Assembly (NCBI RefSeq): GCF_014779765.1
Contig: NZ_JACXZA010000001.1
Location: 620,001 to 684,000, forward strand
Direction: 5' to 3'
Length of the DNA: 64,000 bases
Origin: Paenibacillus terricola
Lineage (GTDB): Bacteria > Bacillota > Bacilli > Paenibacillales > Paenibacillaceae
A program made the position numbers and the translations under genes. Shown here one piece after another: positions 35,255 through 44,685 of the stretch (its first letter is position 1; each line of letters opens with the position of its first letter). A model generated the notes under the pieces. The model was not told the DNA's origin. It ran no database searches and was given only the letters and a program-made list of their open reading frames with translations.

Positions 35255-38200
35255 ATGAACGCTACGGAACAAGGACGGAATCGATTCGTGCATTTGCACG
35301 TTCATAGCGAATACAGCCTGCTTGATGGCGCAGCGCGAATACGCGATCTGGCTGCAAGGGCGGCGGAGCTTGGGATGGATGCGCTCGCGCTCACGGACCA
35401 TGGTGTCATGTACGGTGCCATACCGTTCTATAAAGCGTGCCGTGAGCACGGCATTCGGCCGATTATCGGCTGCGAGGTTTATACGACGGCGGGGTCGCGT
35501 TTCGATAAAGGCACGAGAAAAGATAACCCGATCTACCATCTCATTCTGCTTGCGAAGAACGAGACAGGCTATCGCAACCTGATGAAGCTCGTGTCGATCG
35601 GCCATTTGGAAGGGATGCACTATAAGCCCCGCATCGATATGGAGGCGCTTGCGAATCATGCAGAGGGTCTTATCTGCTTAAGCTCATGTCTTGGTGGTGA
35701 GGTTCCGCAGCATTTGCTCCACGGCAGGAGCGATGAGGCGAAGGCGGCTGCACAGCGGCATCAGGCGATTTTTGGCGACGATTATTATATTGAACTTCAG
35801 GATCATGGCCTGCTAGAGCAGCGCAAAGTGATGCCGGAGCTCATTACGCTCGCACGCGAACTCGGAATCAAGTTAGCGGCAACGAACGATGCCCACTATT
35901 TGCAGCCGGAAGATGCAGCGATGCAGGATGTGCTTATATGTATCGGAACCGGCAAAACCGTTGATGACGAGGATCGTCTGAAGATGGCCACGGATCAACT
36001 CTATCTTAAGAGCGGCGACGAGATGGCGGCGCTGTTCCGCCATGTGCCGGAGGCGATTGCGAATACTTTGGAAATTGCGGACAAATGCCGTCTGGAGCTG
36101 ACGCTTGGCCGCGCGGCGCTGCCAACGTTCCGTCCGGTGCCCGAAGCGATGACGAGCGCGGATTATCTCGCGGAGCTGTGTCGCGGCGGACTGGAAGAAC
36201 GGTACGAAGGAATGCCTAGTGCAGAAGCGAAGGAACGTCTTCAGTATGAGTTAGCCGTTATTGAGCGGATGGGATACAGCGATTATTTTCTTATCGTATG
36301 GGATTTCATTCGGTTTTCTCATGAACGAGGAATCCGGACTGGCCCAGGACGGGGCTCATCAGCGGGCAGTCTTGTTGCGTATGTACTGCATATCACGGAT
36401 GTTGATCCGCTCAAATATAAGCTGCTCTTCGAGCGTTTCCTGAACCCGGAACGGATCTCGATGCCCGATATCGATATCGACTTCAATGACGAGCGGCGCG
36501 ATGAGGTTATCGCCTATGTAAGCGCCAAATATGGCGAAGAGCATGTAGCGCAAATCATTACGTTCGGCACGATGGCAGCGAAGGCGGCGGTGCGCGACGT
36601 TGGACGTGCGATGAATGTGTCGTACGGCGAAGTCGACCGCGCGGCGAAGCTTATTCCGAATCAACTTGGCATTACGCTGGAAGAAGCGCTTCGCACGAGC
36701 GCAGAACTTAGAGATGCATGCGCGAAGCAGCCGCGAACCGATGCGCTGCTGAAGATGGCGATGAAGGTGGAAGGGATGCCGCGCCATGCATCTACCCATG
36801 CGGCAGGCGTCGTGATCTCGCAGGAACCATTGACGCATTATGTACCGCTGCAGGCGGGTACGGAGCGGACGGCGCTCACTCAATATTCGATGGAAAATTT
36901 GGAAGCCGTCGGTCTGCTGAAAATGGACTTTCTTGGCCTCCGTACGTTGTCCATCGTCGAGCGGACGCTCCGGTGGGTGAAGGAATTGTACGGCCGCGAC
37001 ATCGACTTCCGTCATGTGCGTGACGATGATCCGCTAACCTATGCGATGATTGGACGCGGCGAGACGACGGGTATTTTCCAACTCGAGTCTACGGGCATGC
37101 GACGCGTTCTGAAAGAGATGAAGCCTTCGGCTTTCGAGGATATTATCTCCGTGCTCGCGCTGTATCGTCCAGGTCCGATGGAGTTTATACCCAAATATAT
37201 ACAGGGCAAGCATGGTCTAGCTGAAGTAAGTTATCCGCACCCTTCCCTTGAACCGATACTGTCTGATACGTACGGCATTATCGTCTATCAGGAACAGATT
37301 ATGCAGATCGCCTCAGCGATGGCCGGCTTCTCGCTAGGTGAAGCGGACCTGCTCCGCCGAGCGGTTTCGAAGAAGAAACGCGAGATATTGGACGAGGAGC
37401 GGGCGCATTTTGTGGCGGGCAGCTTGAAGCAGGGTTACTCCTCGGAGGATGCCAATCATGTCTATGACATGATCGTACGTTTCGCTGATTATGGCTTCCC
37501 GCGTGCGCATGCTGCAGCTTATGGCGTCCTAGCTTTTCAGACTGCTTATCTGAAGGCGCATTATCCCGTGCCTTTCATGGCATCCATGCTTGCTTCCGTG
37601 ACGGGCAACCAGCGTAAGACGGCGGAGTACGTGGACGAGTGCAGGCGGATGGGTATCGCGGTGCTGCCGCCGGATGTCAATGAGAGCGGCGTAACGTTTA
37701 CGCCGGTGAAGGGAAATGCGGGAGAAACCCAGGATGCAGAGGATGCAGAAGAGGCTTCTCAAACAGCAGGAGCGGGCCTAGATACAGGTGATTCCGATGG
37801 CGCGATTCGATTCGGTCTCGCTGCTGTTAAGAACGTTGGTACACAAGCGATTGAATCTATTATGAAAGAACGAGTAGAGCGTCCTTATGACAGCTTGGCA
37901 GATCTGTGCCGCCGCGTTGATCTGCGTGTCGTGAACAAGCGCGTCATGGAATCGTTGGTCATGTCAGGCGCGACGGATTCTCTGCCTGGGCATCGGGCCC
38001 AGCTGCTGGGAGCTCTCGATGAGATCGTAGAAGCAGCAGCCAAATGGCGGAAGGACAGGGAAGAGCTGCAGCTTGACTTGTTCGGTTTCGAAGAGGTCAT
38101 CAACTGGGAGGTTGAGCTGCCGGAAGTACGTCCGTATACGACGGGGCAGAAACTGGAGCTTGAGCGGGAGCTGCTTGGCCTGTATTTGTCCGGTCACCCG

Positions 38201-39073
38201 ATCGACGCGGCGGAGGAATCGCTCGCGCCGCATGGCGTCGATCGGCTTGTGGACCTTGCTGAACAGCCGGATGGAACGCTTGCTGTGCTGCCGGTGATGG
38301 TCGTATCGACGAAGCCGATGATGACGCGCAAAGGCCAGGCGATGGCGTTCCTCGAAGTGGAGGACCGCATCATGCGCGTTGAAGCGGTCGCGTTCCCGGC
38401 GTTCTGGAAGCGGCACGCGGAGAAGCTGGAGAAAGGCGGCATCGTCCTTGCGCTTGCCGCCGTTCAGCATCAGGACGACGACTTCAAGCTGCTGCTTGAG
38501 GATGTCGTCCCGCTAGACGGCCCTGACCCGAATCTAGCGGGTCAGGTACGCCGCCTGCGCCAGCAGGCGCGCGTGCGGTCTCCGCGCGCCGCTGGCGAGG
38601 CCCCGGCGCGCACAGGCGGAGCCGCGCCGGGGCCTGCTGGCGCTGGCACTGCCGATGCAGCAGCTTCGCGCAGCAGCATCGGCAGCGGGGCCAGCGCCAG
38701 CGCTGCGCGGCAGCCTTCGGCAGCCGCGCCACGCCGCGAAGCGGCGGCACCGCCTGCGGGGGCGAAGCCCGCAGGCGAGCGGCCCCCGCAGGGGGCCGAA
38801 GGCGGGGCGGCTGTGCAGCCCCGCCAGGCGCCACCCGCTAAGCGTGCGCAGCGGGTGTACGTCAAGATCGCAGCCGGACGCGAGCATTCGTCCGTGCTGG
38901 AGAAGCTCAAGCAGCTGCTCGTATCGCATCACGGACCGCTTGCCACTGTCCTGTTCTACGAGCGCGATCAGCGCATGCTTGCGCTTAGTGAGCAGTACAG
39001 CGTCAAGCCTTCGCCGGAGCTATTCAGCGCAGTAGAAGGTCTTCTGGGCAAGGGCGCCATCGCGGTGAAATAG
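35255..39073 (+). CDS. dnaE: DNA polymerase III alpha subunit, DnaE type
   Basis: A 1272-residue replicative polymerase. An N-terminal PHP domain (about residues 1-200) opens with FVHLHVHSEYSLLDGAAR. The polymerase palm/fingers hold GPGRGSSAGSLVAYVL and the catalytic PDIDIDFNDERR near residue 400. Helix-hairpin-helix (about 820-900) and OB-fold (about 985-1080) domains follow. Next comes an Ala/Pro/Gly-rich linker of about 110 residues (1090-1201), and then a 70-residue C-terminal domain starting VYVKIAAGREHS. B. subtilis DnaE has about 1115 residues and lacks this linker. The linker DNA is a tiled row of hairpins. ATG 35255 has AAGGGAGGT upstream. The gene is divergent from ytrHI, as in Bacillus. 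Confidence 0.95.
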   Translation: MNATEQGRNRFVHLHVHSEYSLLDGAARIRDLAARAAELGMDALALTDHGVMYGAIPFYKACREHGIRPIIGCEVYTTAGSRFDKGTRKDNPIYHLILLAKNETGYRNLMKLVSIGHLEGMHYKPRIDMEALANHAEGLICLSSCLGGEVPQHLLHGRSDEAKAAAQRHQAIFGDDYYIELQDHGLLEQRKVMPELITLARELGIKLAATNDAHYLQPEDAAMQDVLICIGTGKTVDDEDRLKMATDQLYLKSGDEMAALFRHVPEAIANTLEIADKCRLELTLGRAALPTFRPVPEAMTSADYLAELCRGGLEERYEGMPSAEAKERLQYELAVIERMGYSDYFLIVWDFIRFSHERGIRTGPGRGSSAGSLVAYVLHITDVDPLKYKLLFERFLNPERISMPDIDIDFNDERRDEVIAYVSAKYGEEHVAQIITFGTMAAKAAVRDVGRAMNVSYGEVDRAAKLIPNQLGITLEEALRTSAELRDACAKQPRTDALLKMAMKVEGMPRHASTHAAGVVISQEPLTHYVPLQAGTERTALTQYSMENLEAVGLLKMDFLGLRTLSIVERTLRWVKELYGRDIDFRHVRDDDPLTYAMIGRGETTGIFQLESTGMRRVLKEMKPSAFEDIISVLALYRPGPMEFIPKYIQGKHGLAEVSYPHPSLEPILSDTYGIIVYQEQIMQIASAMAGFSLGEADLLRRAVSKKKREILDEERAHFVAGSLKQGYSSEDANHVYDMIVRFADYGFPRAHAAAYGVLAFQTAYLKAHYPVPFMASMLASVTGNQRKTAEYVDECRRMGIAVLPPDVNESGVTFTPVKGNAGETQDAEDAEEASQTAGAGLDTGDSDGAIRFGLAAVKNVGTQAIESIMKERVERPYDSLADLCRRVDLRVVNKRVMESLVMSGATDSLPGHRAQLLGALDEIVEAAAKWRKDREELQLDLFGFEEVINWEVELPEVRPYTTGQKLELERELLGLYLSGHPIDAAEESLAPHGVDRLVDLAEQPDGTLAVLPVMVVSTKPMMTRKGQAMAFLEVEDRIMRVEAVAFPAFWKRHAEKLEKGGIVLALAAVQHQDDDFKLLLEDVVPLDGPDPNLAGQVRRLRQQARVRSPRAAGEAPARTGGAAPGPAGAGTADAAASRSSIGSGASASAARQPSAAAPRREAAAPPAGAKPAGERPPQGAEGGAAVQPRQAPPAKRAQRVYVKIAAGREHSSVLEKLKQLLVSHHGPLATVLFYERDQRMLALSEQYSVKPSPELFSAVEGLLGKGAIAVK
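38522..38857. repeat. Tiled array of about eleven different hairpins within dnaE
   Basis: Successive inverted repeats, each with a different sequence and short loop: 38522-38546 (9 bp), 38552-38569 (7), 38571-38589 (8, one wobble), 38598-38635 (13), 38636-38701 (12 outer plus 10 inner), 38705-38729 (11, one mismatch), 38733-38745 (5), 38751-38777 (10), 38780-38798 (8), 38801-38825 (8) and 38832-38857 (8). Gaps between them are 0-8 bases. G+C is far above the rest of the gene. The reading frame of dnaE is kept throughout. Confidence 0.9.
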
Positions 39074-39128
39074 GAGCCAAGCCCCTACAACCCTTTTTAT
39101 TAAAGTCATCAACCCTACTGATAAATTT

Positions 39129-39270
39129 CTACCCACCTAAATCCTCCCTGCAAGGGAGGACCCCAGGGGACTCCCGTCCCCTGGACCCCGGAAGGGGAAA
39201 CGTGGGACATTCAGAGGCGCGGATATGGGAATGTCTGCTGGGAGCCGCGTGCCCCTTCGGGTCACAACTT
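39129..39270 (-). repeat. Dispersed palindromic element, copy A (minus orientation), downstream of dnaE
   Basis: Runs from CTACCCACCTAAATCC to CGGGTCACAACTT and reads as the inverse of copy B. It contains hairpins TCCTCCCT/AGGGAGGA (39142-39160) and CCAGGGGAC/GTCCCCTGG (39163-39184), then CCCCGGAAGGGG. No reading frame of note. Confidence 0.8.
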
Positions 39271-39339
39271 ACGGTTACTCGTTTTAAAATAAAGTAAGTA
39301 ATGGTTAGCATTACTTCTTACTCCCCTAACGATATCGTC

Positions 39340-39393
39340 CCAAACAGAAAAAAGCGCTGCTGAGCATGCTGAGCAGCGCTTTTTTCTGTTTGG
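39340..39393. terminator. Large bidirectional hairpin terminator after dnaE
   Basis: A perfect inverted repeat of 22-23 bp (left arm from 39340, right arm ending 39393) whose stem includes an A-tract on the left and a T-tract on the right around AGCGCTGCT. It lies 270 bp after dnaE, between element copies A and B. Confidence 0.8.
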
Positions 39394-39433
39394 ATTTCGA
39401 CAGTTCAAATGTGGTTTTACGGCTCGAACAAAG

Positions 39434-39710
39434 TTTACATCTCGAACAAAAGTTGTGACCCAAGGGTCACACGACTCCCAGCACGCAGTATTTTTCAACC
39501 GCCGCAGTCCCATCATTATCCGCTTCGCAGACTAAGTAGGGGATGGGTAGAGGTTTACAGCTCGAACAAAAGTTGTGACCCAAAGGGTCTCACGACTCCC
39601 AGCACGCAGTAATTCTTAACCGCCGCAGTCCCATCACCATCCCCTTCCGGGGTCCAGGGGTTGGAAACCCATGGGGCCCTCCCTTGCAGGGAGGGTTTGG
39701 GTGGGTAGAG
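39434..39710 (+). repeat. Dispersed palindromic element, copy B with a partial tandem duplicate
   Basis: The 5' part (TTTACAxCTCGAACAAAAG, GTTGTGACCCAAxGGGT, CACGACTCCCAGCACGCAGTA, CCGCCGCAGTCCCATCA) occurs at 39434-39522 and again at 39554-39642, 120 bp apart. The second copy continues with CCCCTTCCGGGG, TCCAGGGG, CCCATGGGG and CCCTCCCTTGCAGGGAGGG to GGGTGGGTAG at 39708. The 941-bp gap between dnaE and pgpA is mostly this element, copy A and the hairpin. Bases 39711-39850 hold further short palindromes (GGGGCGAAGCCCC; GTCCTCCCTTGAGGGAGGAC) and no recognised gene. Confidence 0.82.
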
Positions 39711-39853
39711 ATCTTTCATTTTTATTCTTAATATAAATTGGGGTCATAGGGGCGAAGCCCCTTCAAAACCGGGGTCACAGGGGCTCTGTCCCTGGAGTCC
39801 TCCCTTGAGGGAGGACATAGGCCGGTTCGCTGGTTATGCACGTCCTTTTTTTC

Positions 39854-40018
39854 ATGCACAAATCGTCAGCATGCTGCATACATTTAGGAGACATCGGGCA
39901 TTTGCCGCTGCATCACCTTTGCAGGACTTGCCCGTATTGCGGCACAAATGCCGCAAGCGACTTGCCGGCAGCGCCCGGAACGTTCGTGACGCCCCGGCCA
40001 CGGAGGGATGACGATTGA
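39854..40018 (+). CDS. Candidate small Cys-rich ORF overlapping the pgpA start
   Basis: 54 codons. It contains ACCIHLGDIGHL and CRTCPYCG, a possible half zinc-ribbon, and ends at TGA 40016-40018, overlapping the TTG start of pgpA as TTGA. The overlap is the arrangement used for translational coupling elsewhere in this window. Against it: no clear ribosome site before the ATG, and only three closely spaced cysteines plus one CC pair. I do not recognise the product. Confidence 0.3.
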   Translation: MHKSSACCIHLGDIGHLPLHHLCRTCPYCGTNAASDLPAAPGTFVTPRPRRDDD

Positions 40019-40506
40019 CGAGCGGAAGCGGGATTGAAGCTTGGCTGTTAAGACGTGGCGTGTCGATCGGCGACGTTGCCGAAATCGTATTTGCGCTGCA
40101 GCACCCTTATAATGCCGATTTGACGATGGAGCAGTGCGTAGAAAGCGTACGAGCCGTATTGGTGAAGCGAGAGGTGCAATATGTCATGTACACAGGCATC
40201 GCACTTGATGAATTGGCGGAGCGCAAGCTGCTGCCTCAGCCGCTGCAGGCGATTATGGAAACAGACGAATCGTTGTATGGGGTCGATGAAACACTGGCGC
40301 TTGGAATTACAAATGTGTACGGCATGATTGGATTGACGAGCTTTGGCTATCTTGATAAAGTAAAGCCTGGCATTATCCGAAAGCTTAATTTGAAAGGCCC
40401 TCATATTCATGTATTTCTAGATGACCTTGTTGCAGGGCTGGCTGCAGCCGCATCCGCACGGATTGCTCATCAGGATCCGAAGGCGGCACGTTACGAACTG
40501 CCTTAG
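40015..40506 (+). CDS. pgpA: Phosphatidylglycerophosphatase A (YutG/PgpA type)
   Basis: A 163-residue protein of the PgpA family as found in Firmicutes (YutG). It shows RRGVSIGDVAEIVFALQ at the start, then DETLALGITNVYGMIGLTSFGYLDK and the C-terminal FLDDLVAGLAAA segment, whose Asp pair is conserved. The expected role is removal of phosphate from phosphatidylglycerophosphate in phospholipid synthesis. The start is TTG with GGAGGG about eight bases upstream. The Firmicute form is soluble-looking, with no long membrane segments, as here. Confidence 0.82.
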   Translation: MTSGSGIEAWLLRRGVSIGDVAEIVFALQHPYNADLTMEQCVESVRAVLVKREVQYVMYTGIALDELAERKLLPQPLQAIMETDESLYGVDETLALGITNVYGMIGLTSFGYLDKVKPGIIRKLNLKGPHIHVFLDDLVAGLAAAASARIAHQDPKAARYELP

Positions 40507-40649
40507 ATTTTACTGCTTGCAGTATAGGGGGAATATACCGCCTGAAAACATCGGCTCCTACCGCTTTGTTGCGGCCTGAAGAGAAGTTATGCTATCATAA
40601 GTTCATTATAGGGCCTGGAAACCGATGTTTTTAGGGGGTACAACCTTTC

Positions 40650-40838
40650 ATGTGGACGGTCATCTATATCGCGCCTACAACTAGAATTGCAGAGAATATC
40701 AAGAACCGGCTGACGGAGGAAGGATTCCTCGTCCAGGTCAGGCCGATCAACCTTTCGAAACAGCAATATGAGATTTTGGTTCCGTCCGGCGAGCTCGAAG
40801 AAGTGCAGGAAGTTCTCAACTCCATTCTTCATCCGTGA
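40650..40838 (+). CDS. Small DUF2007-like protein
   Basis: A 62-residue protein starting with MWTVIYIAPTTRIAENIKN. It forms a compact beta-alpha-beta fold typical of small putative signal-transducing (DUF2007-like) proteins. Close homologues in Paenibacillus are sometimes labelled glutamate decarboxylase; nothing in this short sequence supports that (no PLP site, far too short). GGGGG precedes the ATG. It lies 36 bp before accD and may be the first gene of the accDA operon. Confidence 0.75.
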   Translation: MWTVIYIAPTTRIAENIKNRLTEEGFLVQVRPINLSKQQYEILVPSGELEEVQEVLNSILHP

Positions 40839-40874
40839 CTCGACCTAATAACTGCGCCGTGAGAGGTGTCATTC

Positions 40875-41759
40875 GTGTTTAAGGACTTATTTCATAAGAA
40901 GAAATATGCGACTGTTCCTTCCGTGCCCGCACCATCTGCGGAGCGACCGAAGAAGGATATCCCAGAAGGGCTTATGAACAAATGCCCGAAGTGCGGTAAT
41001 ATCGCATTCACCAAAGAACTTGAAAAAAACTTGAAAGTATGTCCGTCATGCGGGCATCATTTCCGCTTGTCCGCTTGGGAACGTATCGGAATGACGCTTG
41101 ATGACGGACGTTTGCTTGAAATCGACGCTCATCTGGAATCCGGCGATCCGCTGTCATTCCCAGACTACAAGAGCAAGCTGCGCAAACAGCAGGAGAAATC
41201 AGGACTAACGGAAGCAGTCGTCACTGGCGAAGGCACGATCGGAGGCGTTCCGGTCGTTGTCGCGGTGATGAGCTTCGACTTCTTTACTGGCAGCATGGGT
41301 TCGGTTGTAGGGGAAAAAATTACGCGGGCGATCGAATACGCAGATGCGAAGAAATTGCCAATTATTATTTTCTCGACTTCGGGCGGCGCACGTATGCAAG
41401 AAAGCATACTGAGCCTTATGCAGATGGCGAAGACTAGTGCAGCGCTGGCCAAGCTCCATAACAATGGCGGCCTGTTCATCTCTGTCTTCACAGACCCAAC
41501 GACAGGTGGCGTATCGGCAAGCTTCGCGAGTCTTGGCGACATTAATTTGGCCGAGCCTGGCGCATTGATCGGTTTCGCAGGTCGCATCGTTATTGAACAG
41601 ACGATCCGCCAGAAGCTGCCTGATAACTTCCAGACGGCAGAATTCAACCTGCAGCATGGCCAATTGGATAAAGTTGTCCATCGCAAAGACTTGAGATCGA
41701 TGCTGACGAAGCTGCTGGAACTGCATACCGTAAGGGGGGATTGGTCCGATGGCGAATGA
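40875..41759 (+). CDS. accD: Acetyl-CoA carboxylase carboxyltransferase beta subunit
   Basis: A 294-residue subunit that, with AccA, moves the carboxyl group from biotin to acetyl-CoA to make malonyl-CoA. An N-terminal four-cysteine zinc ribbon ([13 protein letters not shown], then VCPSCGHHF) is followed by the crotonase-like core with [34 protein letters not shown] and [11 protein letters not shown]. The start GTG 40875 gives an N terminus ([11 protein letters not shown]) like that of Bacillus AccD and has GAGAGG eight bases upstream; GTG 40866 is too close. It overlaps accA by 11 bases. Confidence 0.96.
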   Translation: MFKDLFHKKKYATVPSVPAPSAERPKKDIPEGLMNKCPKCGNIAFTKELEKNLKVCPSCGHHFRLSAWERIGMTLDDGRLLEIDAHLESGDPLSFPDYKSKLRKQQEKSGLTEAVVTGEGTIGGVPVVVAVMSFDFFTGSMGSVVGEKITRAIEYADAKKLPIIIFSTSGGARMQESILSLMQMAKTSAALAKLHNNGGLFISVFTDPTTGGVSASFASLGDINLAEPGALIGFAGRIVIEQTIRQKLPDNFQTAEFNLQHGQLDKVVHRKDLRSMLTKLLELHTVRGDWSDGE

Positions 41760-42807
41760 GCTTCCATTCGAGAAACCACTAGTTGATTATCGCAAGAAGG
41801 TCGAAGAACTGAAGCGGTTCGGTCAAATGCAAGGGATCGATTTCTCTGAAGAGATTGCACGTCTCGAAGAGAAATGCAAGCAACTAGAAGACGAAATGTA
41901 CAGCGAGCTGTCGGCTGCGCAGAAGATGCATCTAGCTAGACATCATCAGCGTCCGACTTCGCTTGACTATATTCAGACGATTTTTACTGATTTCGTGGAG
42001 CTTCACGGTGACCGCTTGTTTGCCGACGATCTGGCGATCGTCGGCGGCATTGCGCGTCTGAACGGAGTGCCTGTGACGGTTATCGGCCATCAGCGGGGCA
42101 AAGATACGCGCGACAACATCGCACGTTTCTTCGGCAGCCCGCATCCGGAAGGTTTCCGCAAGGCGCTTCGTTTCATGCAGCAAGCTGTCAAATTTAATCG
42201 ACCTATCGTAACGTTCATCGATACGAAAGGCGCTTATCCGGGTAACACAGCGGAAGAACGCGGCCAATCGGAAGCGATCGCACGCAATTTGCGCGAGATG
42301 GCTGCTTTTGGCGTTCCGATCGTCTGCGTCGTTATCGGCGAAGGCGGCAGCGGCGGCGCGCTGGCGCTTGGCGTCGGCAACCGTGTTCTTATGCTGGAGA
42401 ATGCGATCTACTCTGCGATTTCGCCGAATGGCGCGGCATCGATTCTATGGAAAGATGCGTCGCGTGCCGATGAGGCCGCGGAAGCGATGAAGATTACGGC
42501 TAAGGATCTGCTTGCGTTCCAAATTATCGAAGAGATTATACCGGAACCGCAAGGCGGCGCGCACCGTGACCTGGCCGAACAGGCACAATCGATTCAAGAA
42601 GCGCTTGTCCGCCACTTGAAAGAGCTGACTGCCATGTCCGCTGAACAGCTGATTGAGGACCGTTACAACAAATTCCGCAAAATCGGGGAGTTTTATGAAC
42701 GCCAAGATGCGGAAATAATAAATGATAAGAAGCAAGAACTTGAAAACAGCCCTATGAATGTTCAACCAGAACTTGATCTTGTTAAAAGCGTCAATCCAAT
42801 AGTGTAG
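41749..42807 (+). CDS. accA: Acetyl-CoA carboxylase carboxyltransferase alpha subunit
   Basis: A 352-residue alpha subunit, slightly longer than the roughly 325 of B. subtilis because of a C-terminal extension after [12 protein letters not shown]. Signature segments are [59 protein letters not shown] and [17 protein letters not shown]. Overlapping accD by 11 bases ensures paired synthesis. pyk follows in 33 bases; in Bacillus, pfkA lies between. Confidence 0.96.
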   Translation: MANELPFEKPLVDYRKKVEELKRFGQMQGIDFSEEIARLEEKCKQLEDEMYSELSAAQKMHLARHHQRPTSLDYIQTIFTDFVELHGDRLFADDLAIVGGIARLNGVPVTVIGHQRGKDTRDNIARFFGSPHPEGFRKALRFMQQAVKFNRPIVTFIDTKGAYPGNTAEERGQSEAIARNLREMAAFGVPIVCVVIGEGGSGGALALGVGNRVLMLENAIYSAISPNGAASILWKDASRADEAAEAMKITAKDLLAFQIIEEIIPEPQGGAHRDLAEQAQSIQEALVRHLKELTAMSAEQLIEDRYNKFRKIGEFYERQDAEIINDKKQELENSPMNVQPELDLVKSVNPIV

Positions 42808-42840
42808 TAACGTACCCCAAACGGAGGTTTGAACCTGATT

Positions 42841-44595
42841 ATGCGTAAAACAAAGATTGTTTGTACGATCGGCCCGTCGAGCGAATCGCTCGAGAACACG
42901 AAGAAGCTGATCGAAGCAGGTATGAACGTTGCGCGCCTCAACTTCTCGCACGGCGATTTTGAGGAGCACGGCAATCGTATCAAAAACCTGAAGCAAGCAC
43001 GTCAAGAGCTTGGCAAGACGGTTGCTATTCTGCTGGACACGAAAGGTCCTGAGATTCGTCTCGGCAAGCTGAAGGAAGAACCGATTGAACTCGAAGCAGG
43101 CAAGGCGATTACGCTGACGACCGAAGAAATTCTCGGCGATATTAACCGTATTCCGGTTACATACAAAAACTTGCCGAACGATATTTCGGAAGGTTCGACG
43201 GTGCTTATCGACGATGGCCTTATTGGCTTGACGGTTGAACGTGTGGAAGGTACGGAGATCCACTGCCGTATCGTAAACAGCGGTCAAATCAAGAGCAAGA
43301 AGGGCGTTAACGTGCCAGGCGTGCACATCTCGCTGCCGGGCATTACGGAGAAGGATGCTGCTGATATCGTATTCGGTATCGAGCAAGGCATCGACTTCAT
43401 CGCAGCGTCGTTCGTGCGCAAAGCTAGCGACGTGCTCGAAATTCGTGAACTGCTCGAGAAGCATAACGGCACGCACATTCAAATTATTTCGAAAATCGAG
43501 AACCAACAAGGCGTTGACAATCTCGACGAAATTCTTGAAGTGTCCGACGGCCTGATGGTTGCCCGCGGCGACCTCGGCGTTGAAATCCCGGCAGAAGAAG
43601 TTCCACTCGTTCAGAAGCGTATGATCGAGAAATGCAACCGCGTAGGCAAGCCGGTCATTACGGCAACGCAAATGCTCGACTCGATGCAGCGCAACCCGCG
43701 TCCGACGCGCGCTGAAGCAAGCGACGTTGCGAATGCTATTTTTGATGGTACAAGCGCTATCATGTTGTCCGGCGAAACGGCTGCTGGTAAGTATCCAGTT
43801 GAATCGGTACAGACGATGTCCCGCATCGCTGAACGTGCTGAAGCAGCACTGGAATATCGTGAGCTGTTCGTGAAGCAGGCGAATGCACAGCAGACGTCCG
43901 TAACAGAAGCGATCAGCCAAGCAGTTGCGAACTCTGCGCTGGATCTGGAAGCAGGTGCGATTGTAACGTCGACGGAGAGCGGCTACACGGCACGCATGGT
44001 GTCGAAATACCGTCCGAAATCGCCAATCATCGCAGTTACACCTAATGAGTCGGTAATGCGCCGACTGGCGCTTGTATGGGGCGTAGTCCCTGCATATGGT
44101 GCAGAAGCGGACACGACCGACGCTATGTTCGAGACGGCTGTTAAAGGCGCACTCGCAACAGGTATCGTTGGTCTCGGCGACACGGTTGTTATAACGGCAG
44201 GTGTTCCAGTTGGCCGTGCAGGTACGACGAACCTGATCAAAATTCACCACATCGGTGAGTTGGTTGCCAAAGGTCAAGGCATTGGCACGCAATCGGCTAA
44301 AGGTAAAGTCGTTGTTGCGCGTACAGCTGAAGAAGCAATCGCGAAGACAACGGAAGGCTCGATTCTTGTAGTCGTAGCTTCCGACAAAGAATATATGCCG
44401 GCTGTTGAGAAGGCTGCTGCTATCGTAACCGAGCAAGGCGGTATTACGAGCCATGCAGCAATCGTTGGTCTCAACCTGGGTATCCCTGTTGTGCTTGGTA
44501 TCGAGCGCGCAACGGAACTGCTGCATGACGGTATGGAAATAACGCTGTACGGTGAGACAGGCGTTATCTATACGGGACAATCCAAAGTATTGTAA
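42841..44595 (+). CDS. pyk: Pyruvate kinase
   Basis: A 584-residue enzyme of the long Bacillus type: a barrel and lid domain ([22 protein letters not shown], then [18 protein letters not shown] and [19 protein letters not shown]), a C domain (about 350-475), and an extra C-terminal PEP-utiliser-like domain (about 490-584) with [19 protein letters not shown]. It makes ATP and pyruvate from PEP. The ATG at 42841 matches the family N terminus [13 protein letters not shown]; the GGAGG at 42823 is 13 bases upstream, a rather wide spacing. Likely co-transcribed with accDA. Confidence 0.96.
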   Translation: MRKTKIVCTIGPSSESLENTKKLIEAGMNVARLNFSHGDFEEHGNRIKNLKQARQELGKTVAILLDTKGPEIRLGKLKEEPIELEAGKAITLTTEEILGDINRIPVTYKNLPNDISEGSTVLIDDGLIGLTVERVEGTEIHCRIVNSGQIKSKKGVNVPGVHISLPGITEKDAADIVFGIEQGIDFIAASFVRKASDVLEIRELLEKHNGTHIQIISKIENQQGVDNLDEILEVSDGLMVARGDLGVEIPAEEVPLVQKRMIEKCNRVGKPVITATQMLDSMQRNPRPTRAEASDVANAIFDGTSAIMLSGETAAGKYPVESVQTMSRIAERAEAALEYRELFVKQANAQQTSVTEAISQAVANSALDLEAGAIVTSTESGYTARMVSKYRPKSPIIAVTPNESVMRRLALVWGVVPAYGAEADTTDAMFETAVKGALATGIVGLGDTVVITAGVPVGRAGTTNLIKIHHIGELVAKGQGIGTQSAKGKVVVARTAEEAIAKTTEGSILVVVASDKEYMPAVEKAAAIVTEQGGITSHAAIVGLNLGIPVVLGIERATELLHDGMEITLYGETGVIYTGQSKVL

Positions 44596-44613
44596 TAACG
44601 TAGGTTTACTCGA

Positions 44614-44640
44614 GCGACGGTCTATTAGCCGTCGCTTTTG
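44614..44640 (+). terminator. Terminator after pyk
   Basis: GCGACGG / CCGTCGC stem with an 8-base loop, then TTTTGTT. Confidence 0.85.
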
Positions 44641-44685
44641 TTCTAGGTACGATTAGTCCACTTTTCGAGAAATGCAGGGATGAAG

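Noticed and set aside
37700-37800. Frameshift or intein in dnaE at the acidic Asp/Glu/Ala-rich stretch near residue 830
   Set aside because: The frame is continuous and domain order is normal on both sides; it is a short low-complexity insertion only.
39805-40011. 68-codon frame overlapping the Cys-rich mini-ORF before pgpA
   Set aside because: No ribosome site, Arg-rich composition and no stop/start relation to pgpA; the other frame is the better candidate.
42445-44580. A 711-codon open frame antisense to pyk
   Set aside because: It lies opposite accA/pyk, whose protein is unmistakable. The antisense translation is a Arg/Cys/Phe-rich shadow without domains or a ribosome site.
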